Shown piece after piece: positions 58,414 to 64,000 of a stretch of DNA of 64,000 nucleotides. Within the stretch, counting starts at the first letter, position 1. Every line of letters starts with the position of its first letter. The notes below the pieces were generated by a model that did no database searches, had not been told where the DNA came from, and saw only the letters and a program-made list of their open reading frames with translations. Position numbers and translations under genes: made by a program. The stretch spans positions 186,001 through 250,000 of the forward strand of contig NZ_JAGKJI010000007.1 in assembly GCF_020329485.1 (NCBI RefSeq). The letters run 5' to 3'. This DNA comes from Bradyrhizobium cenepequi (GTDB lineage Bacteria; Pseudomonadota; Alphaproteobacteria; Rhizobiales; Xanthobacteraceae).

Positions 58414-58785
58414 CCCACCAAGCTCGCAAGGCGCATGACCGTCGATGCCGTAGTCGGCCCACCGCCCTAACCGGTTCAGTGTACGGCCTTTCGCGCGCGG
58501 CCAGTACCGTCCCGCCATTTGACGGCCTAATGACAGCTCGCCAGTTATTTGTGCGAAGACATTAAGCTTTTTCGGCCATTTGGGCGGTTCCTAGATTGAC
58601 TTTGGTGATTTCGAACCTATGTTCCGGTCAACGCGGCCTTGGATCGAAACGCGATTCCCTGAGTTTGCCGCCCGTCAGCGTCAGTCAGAGCCCCCGAGCT
58701 TTTTTGAGAAGCGCGCCGTTTCGGGGCGAAACGCGACCAGCCTTTTTACCCTCGATTCCGAACGGCGGTGTCGACAAGAGGCTCA
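58414..58785. other. Divergent intergenic region upstream of the helicase gene
   Basis: About 370 bases separate the caspase start and the helicase ATG. The region includes T-rich stretches (TTAAGCTTTTTCGGCC near 58563) that could hold promoters. Helicase genes of this type often have long, cold-sensitive 5' untranslated regions; no specific fold is defined here. Confidence 0.45.
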
Positions 58786-60189
58786 ATGTCTTTTTCCAAT
58801 CTCGGCCTTTCCGACAAGGTCTTGGCCGCCGTAGCGGCCACCGGATACACCACTCCCACGCCCATCCAGGAACAGGCGATACCTCACGTTCTGGCCCGTC
58901 GCGATGTCCTCGGCATCGCCCAGACCGGCACCGGCAAGACCGCCGCCTTCGTGCTTCCGATGCTTACCATCCTCGAGAAAGGCAGGGCCCGGGCACGGAT
59001 GCCGCGGACCCTGATCCTCGAGCCGACGCGCGAGCTCGCCGCCCAGGTGAAGGAAAGCTTCGACCGCTATGGCGTTGGCCAGAAACTCAACGTAGCGCTG
59101 CTGATCGGCGGCGTCTCGTTCGGCGACCAGGACAGCAAATTGACCCGTGGTGTCGACGTCCTGATCGCAACCCCCGGTCGGCTGCTCGACCATACCGAGC
59201 GCGGCGGACTATTGCTCACCGGCGTCGAGCTGCTCGTGATCGATGAAGCGGACCGCATGCTGGACATGGGCTTCATCCCCGATATCGAGCGCATCTGCAA
59301 ACTGGTGCCCTTCACCCGACAGACGCTGTTTTTCACCGCTACCATGCCGCCGGAAATCCGGCGCATCACCGACGCCTTCCTCCACAACCCCGTAAAGGTC
59401 GAAGTCTCCAAGCCCGCTACCGCCGCCGTCACCGTCGCCCAATCGCAGGTGCCCGCCGGGCGCGAGCCGCACCAGAAGCGCGAAATCCTCCGCCGCCTGC
59501 TGCGCGGGGCCAAAGATCTCAACAACGCGATTATCTTCTGCAATCGCAAGCGCGAAGTCGCCGTTCTTCACAAGTCGCTGCAGAAGCACGGGTTTAACGT
59601 CGGCGCGCTGCACGGCGACATGGACCAGTCCGCCCGTACGGCCGCGCTCGATCAGTTCCGCAAGGGCGAGCTGCCGCTCCTGGTCGCCTCCGACGTCGCC
59701 GCCCGCGGCCTCGACATCCCCGCCGTCAGCCACGTCTTCAATTTCGACGTCCCGCATCATCCCGACGACTACGTTCACCGCATCGGCCGTACCGGCCGCG
59801 CGGGCCGCACCGGTACCGCGATCTCGATCGTCACGCCGCTCGACACCAAATCGGTTGCCGCGATCGAGAAGCTGATTGGTCAGCCGATCCCGCGCGCCGA
59901 AGGCGACTTCACGGTTCAATCGGATGCAAGCGAGACTGATGAGCAGCCCCGCGAGGCGCGCCGGCGCGACGGTTCGCGCGAGCGCAGCGGCCGCAACCCG
60001 CGGCGCGAACGCGAGCCGCGTCAGGGTCATGGCCGCAACGGCAATTCGCAGCCGCAGGCCGCAGCACCGCGCGTGCCTTCGATCGGCCGTCCGGAGCCGC
60101 GGCGCACACCGCGCGACGTCGACTCAGAGCCAGCCGATCACTCGCATCTCCCCGCGTTTCTGCTGCGCCCCGTGCGCGCCCGCGTCTAG
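58786..60189 (+). CDS. rhlE: DEAD-box ATP-dependent RNA helicase, RhlE type
   Basis: The 467-residue helicase has the Q motif (GYTTPTPIQEQAIP), AQTGTGKT at residues 45-52, PTRELA, ATPGRLLDH, VIDEADRMLDMGF, FFTAT, and HRIGRTGRAGR in order. The C-terminal 90 residues are basic and Arg/Pro-rich (REARRRDGSRERSGRNPRRERE), for RNA binding. AGAGG precedes the ATG. The TAG stop is made by the first bases of a family B repeat. Confidence 0.94.
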   Translation: MSFSNLGLSDKVLAAVAATGYTTPTPIQEQAIPHVLARRDVLGIAQTGTGKTAAFVLPMLTILEKGRARARMPRTLILEPTRELAAQVKESFDRYGVGQKLNVALLIGGVSFGDQDSKLTRGVDVLIATPGRLLDHTERGGLLLTGVELLVIDEADRMLDMGFIPDIERICKLVPFTRQTLFFTATMPPEIRRITDAFLHNPVKVEVSKPATAAVTVAQSQVPAGREPHQKREILRRLLRGAKDLNNAIIFCNRKREVAVLHKSLQKHGFNVGALHGDMDQSARTAALDQFRKGELPLLVASDVAARGLDIPAVSHVFNFDVPHHPDDYVHRIGRTGRAGRTGTAISIVTPLDTKSVAAIEKLIGQPIPRAEGDFTVQSDASETDEQPREARRRDGSRERSGRNPRREREPRQGHGRNGNSQPQAAAPRVPSIGRPEPRRTPRDVDSEPADHSHLPAFLLRPVRARV

Positions 60190-60286
60190 AGCATGATCCG
60201 GAAAAGTGTGAAGCGATTTTCCGGATCATGCTCAAACAACAACCTAAAGCGCGATGATGATTCATCCTCATCTCATCGCGCTTTAG
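60187..60286. repeat. Dispersed repeat, family B (full form)
   Basis: The order is the same as in the 32330 copy: TAGAGCATGATCCGGAAAAG, TTTTCCGGATCATGCTC, then AAAGCGCGATGATGATTCAT...TCATCGCGCTTTAG. The two are nearly identical over 100 bases although 28 kb apart. The remaining 60287-60502 is non-coding and ends in the diguanylate cyclase ribosome site. Confidence 0.85.
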
Positions 60287-60502
60287 CGCTTTGCACAGCG
60301 TCGGCTCGAGTCAGACCGACGCTCTAATCTCTTGGCATGGTTCGTTTTTTCGTGCCGCCGATTCTTCCGTCAGGATCGTCAGCGCGCAGCGCGCGATTCC
60401 CCTATTTACGGGGCGTTCATTACCCTCCATTAGCGTGACAACGATAATTTTAGTCATTGCGGCTGGGCAACGCGGCGCGCCTCAGCATTGGGGACTTCAT
60501 CA

Positions 60503-61570
60503 GTGGTCAAGCTGCTGGACGAACACGAACGCACGATGGCTTTTGCCGAGGTTGCGCTTGGCCAGATCAGGTCGCTTCGTCAGACCGCAGTCCCCCGCAA
60601 TTACGAAATCTGGTACGTCTATGCGACCGGATATAACGCCCCGCTCAACAAGATCATCAACGAGACTCTGGCGCGCAACGGCAAGCTGAGCGAAGCAGAT
60701 CTCGAGCAGATCTACGAGACCTATCTCTCGCACATCAAGACCTCCGACCGCATCGACAAGGTTGGCGCGCGCGTGATCGGCGAGATCGACGACGTCGTGA
60801 CGCTGATCTCGGACGCGCTCAGCATGTCCGCGAGCTATAACGCAAGCCTGAGCGGCGCCAGCGAAAAGCTCGCGAGCGCAAAGAACCGCGACCAGCTCAA
60901 GCCGATCATCGAGCAGCTTGTGAAGTCCACGCACGAGATGCGTGAGACCAACAAGGCGCTGGAGAACCGCCTGGCGCTGTCAAAGACCGAGATCAGCAAT
61001 CTCCAGCACAGCCTGGAGGCGATCCGCGCCGAGAGTCTGACTGATCCGCTCACCGGGCTCGGTAACCGCAAATATTTCGACCGCTCGATCGAGATGGCCG
61101 TGCAGACTGCGATCGCCAATGACGAGCCACTGTCGCTCCTGATGTTCGACATCGACCATTTCAAATCATTCAACGACTCCTACGGTCATCTCACCGGCGA
61201 CCAGGTGCTGCGGCTGGTCGGGATGTCCTTGAAGCAGACCATCAAGGGCCAGGACATCACCGCGCGCTACGGCGGAGAGGAATTCGCGGTCGTGCTGCCC
61301 AACACCGGGCTGCGCCAGGCGCTGACGGTGGCCGACCACATCCGCCGCGCCGTGATGGCGAAGGAATTGAAGAAGAAATCCACCGGCGAGATCCTCGGCC
61401 GCGTCACCATCTCGGTCGGCGTCTCCCTGCTGAAGCCGGGCGACGACACGGATTCGCTGATCGAGCGGGCTGACGCCTGCCTCTACGCCGCCAAGCGCGC
61501 CGGCCGCAACCGTGTGGTCTGTGAAGTCGATCCCGAATACACCGCCGAAATCGGCACCCGCGTGGCGTGA
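60503..61570 (+). CDS. Diguanylate cyclase with GGEEF domain
   Basis: The product from the GTG at 60503 (GGGGA eight bases before it) has 355 residues. The N-terminal 150 residues form a helical sensory region (SDRIDKVGARVIGEIDDVVTLISDA...). A coiled-coil linker (EIRNALENRLALSK-like: HEMRETNKALENRL) leads to a GGDEF domain with active-site GGEEF at 257-261 and ITDLTGLGNR. The inhibitory site normally RxxD is KGQD here, so product inhibition may be weak. It makes c-di-GMP from two GTP. There is no transmembrane segment, so it is cytosolic. Confidence 0.92.
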   Translation: MVKLLDEHERTMAFAEVALGQIRSLRQTAVPRNYEIWYVYATGYNAPLNKIINETLARNGKLSEADLEQIYETYLSHIKTSDRIDKVGARVIGEIDDVVTLISDALSMSASYNASLSGASEKLASAKNRDQLKPIIEQLVKSTHEMRETNKALENRLALSKTEISNLQHSLEAIRAESLTDPLTGLGNRKYFDRSIEMAVQTAIANDEPLSLLMFDIDHFKSFNDSYGHLTGDQVLRLVGMSLKQTIKGQDITARYGGEEFAVVLPNTGLRQALTVADHIRRAVMAKELKKKSTGEILGRVTISVGVSLLKPGDDTDSLIERADACLYAAKRAGRNRVVCEVDPEYTAEIGTRVA

Positions 61571-61578
61571 TGTCAGCC

Positions 61579-61684
61579 CCTCATGGTGAGGAGGCGCGCA
61601 GCGCCGTCTCGAACCATGAGGCCCCAGCTGTGCCCGCGGCCATCCTTCGAGACGCGGCCTGACGGCCGCTCCTCAGGATGAGGA
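61579..61684. repeat. Dispersed repeat, family C, copy 1
   Basis: The element starts CCTCATGGTGAGGAGGCGCG, contains CGCCGTCTCGAACCATGAGG and CCATCCTTCGAGACG, and ends CTCCTCAGGATGAGGA. It overlaps the end of the TfoX-domain gene and supplies its stop codon on the minus strand. Confidence 0.85.
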
Positions 61685-62113
61685 CCTTTTGCGCGGCCGG
61701 CTCTGCTTAGTTTTCTTCGCTACTTTCTTTTTCGCGACTGGCTTCCTAACCGCGCCCTTTTTAGCCGAAGCCTTCCTCACCTTCGGCCGCTTGCGCAATG
61801 CCGCGCGCTGGGCGGCAGCGAGCGCAGCCCTTGCCCATTGCGCCATCTCTTCCGAATCGTCGAACAGGCGCGCCGGCAATTGCCAGTAGGAGTTCACCGT
61901 GACGGTCCTGGTGCTCGTCTGATATTGGAACGGCTGCGAGCCCTCCGCTTCGAATCGCGGAATGGTCTCTTGATCGGCGCGGAAATAGAGTCCGGCGCGC
62001 AGCGATAACGCGAAGTTGGTGCCGTCGGCGGAGATGCCATAGCCGGAGAACATCCGGCGGATGGTGACCGGACCGAAATCCGCAAACAGGTCAATCAGGA
62101 ATTCGCGGTCCAT
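61673..62113 (-). CDS. TfoX N-terminal domain protein with a histone-like basic tail
   Basis: The 146-residue protein begins MDREFLIDLFADFGPVTIRRMFSGYGISADG, the TfoX/Sxy N-terminal fold. After residue 100 it carries a tail rich in Lys, Ala and Arg (RKRPKVRKASAKKGAVRKPV...), resembling histone H1 ends. In gammaproteobacteria TfoX promotes natural competence with Crp; here only the N-terminal domain is present. It is bracketed by two copies of repeat C (61579 and 62140) and its stop lies inside one. The tail sequence suggests nucleic-acid binding, which is inference. Confidence 0.85.
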   Translation of the reverse strand: MDREFLIDLFADFGPVTIRRMFSGYGISADGTNFALSLRAGLYFRADQETIPRFEAEGSQPFQYQTSTRTVTVNSYWQLPARLFDDSEEMAQWARAALAAAQRAALRKRPKVRKASAKKGAVRKPVAKKKVAKKTKQSRPRKRSSS

Positions 62114-62139
62114 CATGGCGCCAGCCCCAGGCTCTCACT

Positions 62140-62246
62140 CCTCATGGTGAGGAGGCGCGTCTTCGCGCCGTCTCGAACCATGAGGCCCCAATCTCGCCCG
62201 CGGCCCATCCTTCGAGATGGCCGCTACGCGGCTTCCTCAGGATGGG
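62140..62246. repeat. Dispersed repeat, family C, copy 2
   Basis: This is the same arrangement and mostly the same bases as the copy at 61579: CCTCATGGTGAGGAGGCGCG, CGCCGTCTCGAACCATGAGG, CCCATCCTTCGAGATG and TTCCTCAGGATGGGG. It lies 27 bases upstream of the TfoX-domain gene start. Confidence 0.85.
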
Positions 62247-62265
62247 GTGTACTTGGCGACGCTTT

Positions 62266-62655
62266 TTACACCTTCGCGGGCGTGAGCTGGACTGACTCGC
62301 CGCAGCCGCAGGCGGAAACCTGGTTCGGGTTGTTGAAGATGAACTGCGCCTGCATCTTGTCGGCCTTATAGTCCATCTCGGTGCCGAGCAGGAACAGCAC
62401 CGCCTTGGGGTCGACCAGGATCTTCACGCCCTTGTCCTCAACCACCTCGTCGGTCGGCTGGATCTCGTGAGCGTATTCGACCGTATAGGACTGTCCGGCG
62501 CAGCCGCCATTCTTGATGCCGACGCGAAGGCCGACGATCTCGGAATCGGCGCGCTGGGTCAGTTCCGTGATCCGCGCTGCCGCGGCGTCCGTCAGCTTCA
62601 TCACCTGCGGGCGCGGCCGCGGCTTCGGCTTAGCAACTGGTGCGATGGTGCCCAT
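62266..62655 (-). CDS. sufA: A-type iron-sulfur carrier (SufA/ErpA/IscA-like)
   Basis: The 129-residue protein holds or passes iron-sulfur clusters. After a Pro/Lys-rich start it shows MKLTDAAAARITEL and the three conserved cysteines, Cys52 in NGGCAGQSY and Cys116 and Cys118 in SACGCG. It is the last gene in a minus-strand run with sufS and sufT, with a VOC gene between. The exact A-type name (SufA or ErpA) cannot be fixed from sequence alone, but the neighbourhood favours SufA. Confidence 0.88.
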   Translation of the reverse strand: MGTIAPVAKPKPRPRPQVMKLTDAAAARITELTQRADSEIVGLRVGIKNGGCAGQSYTVEYAHEIQPTDEVVEDKGVKILVDPKAVLFLLGTEMDYKADKMQAQFIFNNPNQVSACGCGESVQLTPAKV

Positions 62656-62786
62656 ACAGTGGATCTCCTTGCCGCCGCACGGCGGCGAAGTCTGTTACCT
62701 CTGAAAATAGCAACGAAATTCCGGCTGTGAAGGTCTCATGTTCCAATCCGGCCTAGAACTTATCTGCGAAAGCCCCCTGGTCACTG

Positions 62787-63200
62787 CTAGTAGATCGCCC
62801 ATACGCCCGGTGTGACCAATTCCAAGAGGTGATTGTCCGGATCGCGGAAGTAGATGCTCTTGCCGCCGCGCGGCCAATCGGTCCTGCCTTCGATCGCAAC
62901 GCCATATTCGCCAAGCCGCTTTTCCCAGGCCAGCAATTCATCGGCAGCGATGGCAAAGGCCGCATGGATCGGGCCGTTGCCATCGTGCGGCGGAATGGTG
63001 CCGCCGGGAAAATGGACCGTCTCGAGCGTGGCGCCGCGATGAAACAGCAGCAGCACATTGCGGCTCCCTACGTCGAAAGCCAGAAACCGCGAATCGCTCG
63101 TCAGCGACTTAAGATCAAGCACATCAGTGTAGAACGTGCGGGCGCGGTCGAGGTCATCGACATAAAGTGCGGTCTCGATGACACCGGATAGCTTCGGCAA
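62787..63200 (-). CDS. Vicinal-oxygen-chelate (glyoxalase/bleomycin resistance-like) protein
   Basis: The 137-residue protein has two beta-alpha-beta-beta-beta units: VIETALYVDDLDRARTFYTDVLDLKSL and PIHAAFAIAADELLAWEKRLGEYGVAIEG, ending SIYFRDPDNHLLELVTPGVWAIY. One His and Glu (HLLELV, VIETALYV) could bind metal. The substrate is unknown. It lies 6 bases after sufT on the same strand, so it is co-transcribed with the suf genes, though it has no known cluster role. Confidence 0.88.
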   Translation of the reverse strand: MPKLSGVIETALYVDDLDRARTFYTDVLDLKSLTSDSRFLAFDVGSRNVLLLFHRGATLETVHFPGGTIPPHDGNGPIHAAFAIAADELLAWEKRLGEYGVAIEGRTDWPRGGKSIYFRDPDNHLLELVTPGVWAIY

Positions 63201-63206
63201 CGAACC

Positions 63207-63581
63207 TCACCACATGTTGAGCACGAGGCGGGCCTCGTCGCTCATCCGGTCCGGCGTCCACGCCGGCTCCCAGACCAGGTTGACGTTGACGACCCCGATG
63301 CCGGGAACGCTGGCCAGCGCATTCTCCACCATGGTCGGCAATTCGCCGGCCGCCGGGCAGTTCGGCGTGGTCAGCGTCATCAGGACGTCGACGCTGCGGT
63401 CGTCCTTGAGATCGACCTTATAGATCAGTCCGAGCTCGTAGATGTCGGCCGGGATTTCGGGGTCGAACACCGTCTTCAACGCCGCGACGATCTCCTGGCT
63501 GAGACGCTCGGTCTCCTCCGGCGGCAAGGCGGAACTTGTCTCCACATGGGCGGTTTTGACGTCTTCGGCTGTCTCGGTCAT
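63207..63581 (-). CDS. sufT: SufT/DUF59 iron-sulfur assembly protein
   Basis: The 124-residue protein carries the MIP18/DUF59 domain: VFDPEIPADIYELGLIYKV, MTLTTPNCPAAGELP and VVNVNLVWEPAWTPDRMSDEAR. The family helps mature [4Fe-4S] proteins and is often encoded after sufS in SUF operons. It starts in an ATGA overlap with the sufS stop, so translation is coupled. Confidence 0.92.
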   Translation of the reverse strand: MTETAEDVKTAHVETSSALPPEETERLSQEIVAALKTVFDPEIPADIYELGLIYKVDLKDDRSVDVLMTLTTPNCPAAGELPTMVENALASVPGIGVVNVNLVWEPAWTPDRMSDEARLVLNMW

Positions 63582-64000
63582 GCGAACAATTCCCCGGCCT
63601 TGATCAAGGCTTGCGCCAGATGGTCGACCTCTTCCTTGGTATTATACATGCCGAACGAGGCCCGGCAGGTGGCTGTGACATTGAACCGCTCTAAGAGCGG
63701 CATCACACAATGGGTGCCTGCGCGTACCGCGATGCCCTGGCGGTCGATCACGGTCGCGACGTCATGGGGGTGGGCGCCCTTCATCTCGAAGGAGATCACC
63801 GGCCCCTTCTCACGGGCGGTGCCGATCAGCCGCAGCGAATTGATCTCGCGCAGGCGCTCCTGGGCGTAGGTGAGCAGATTGTGCTCGTGCGCGGCGATGC
63901 GCGCCTTGCCGATCGAATTGACGTAGTCGATCGCAGCCCCCAGCCCGATTGCCTGGACGATCGGCGGGGTTCCGGCCTCGAATTTGTGCGGCGGGTCGCC
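63578..64000 (-). CDS. sufS: Cysteine desulfurase (N-terminal part lies outside the window)
   Basis: The last 140 codons are present. They include KFEAGTPPIVQAIGLGAAIDY and the catalytic cysteine loop RAGTHC-VMPLLERFNV, which releases sulfur from cysteine as persulfide. TATCRASFGMYNTKEEVDHLAQAL closes the protein. The missing part should contain the PLP lysine. It belongs to a SUF system whose other genes (sufB, C, D) would lie to the right, beyond the window. Confidence 0.92.
   Translation of the reverse strand, partial: GDPPHKFEAGTPPIVQAIGLGAAIDYVNSIGKARIAAHEHNLLTYAQERLREINSLRLIGTAREKGPVISFEMKGAHPHDVATVIDRQGIAVRAGTHCVMPLLERFNVTATCRASFGMYNTKEEVDHLAQALIKAGELFA

Noticed and set aside
57010..58470. 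486-codon plus-strand frame opposite the caspase-like gene
   Set aside because: Shadow; the opposite strand has a signal peptide and catalytic residues.
1..64000. CRISPR array, prophage or insertion sequence
   Set aside because: I saw no regular spaced direct repeats of 25-40 bases, no transposase or phage structural genes, and no terminal-repeat element with a coding core. The repeats present are short palindromes.

Overview
The window reads as chromosome of a Bradyrhizobium-like alphaproteobacterium (Nitrobacteraceae or close kin). The reasons are high GC coding sequence, the gene set (phosphoketolase with acetate kinase, a class I PHA synthase, an aminotransferase-hom-glpX-recJ block, a SUF cluster end), many very small exported or membrane proteins of the kind common in that group, and several families of short palindromic intergenic repeats. 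I see no phage, integrase, transposase, CRISPR array or rRNA. The genus is inferred from recalled family resemblance, not from a search.

Layout. 1-3.1 kb: 5' part of a carbamoyltransferase, a Gly/Arg-rich exported protein and a cyclase-family hydrolase. 3.3-7.0 kb: phosphoketolase and acetate kinase, a two-gene module turning sugar phosphates into acetate and ATP. 7-23 kb: an accessory-looking stretch of many tiny genes (exported, membrane or coiled-coil) mixed with tRNA-Pro(TGG), tRNA-Glu(TTC), a two-domain cold-shock protein, a sirtuin, an H-NS-like N-terminal domain protein, glyoxalase I, a GST, a PilZ protein, a TonB-type protein, a low-molecular-weight phosphatase and a Crp-type regulator. 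22.6-27.2 kb: an M20 amidohydrolase, a PrsW-type and an HdeD-type membrane protein, then DAHP synthase preceded by a complete-looking aromatic leader-peptide attenuator. 27.6-30.7 kb: epmB-epmA and, divergently, efp, a translation-factor modification module. 30.7-44.1 kb: envelope enzymes (M23 peptidase, lytic transglycosylase), a divergent MarR/AhpD-like pair sharing an operator, and the aminotransferase-hom-glpX...recJ block, interrupted by a soluble chemoreceptor-like gene. 44.3-55.5 kb: phaC, a MAPEG protein, argC with a PaiB-like gene, a Tat-exported beta-lactamase-fold enzyme, DedA, a frameshifted small membrane gene, parE, an outer-membrane barrel and an SDR. 55.6-64 kb: a flavin monooxygenase, an exported caspase-like protease, an RNA helicase, a diguanylate cyclase, a TfoX-domain protein boxed between two copies of a repeat, and sufA, a VOC protein, sufT and sufS at the right edge.

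Most striking signal. At 25936-26139, a sigma70-like promoter is followed at once by a 26-codon leader ORF containing Tyr-Phe-Trp-Tyr-Phe-Ser-Tyr. Mutually exclusive hairpins and a U-tract terminator come next, then the DAHP synthase gene. This is the layout expected for attenuation by aromatic amino acid supply, and the leader start codon sits where transcription should begin. Other notable points are a shared C-terminal SICRGC tail on two unrelated small exported proteins, and stop codons of five genes that fall exactly at the edge of dispersed palindromic repeats.
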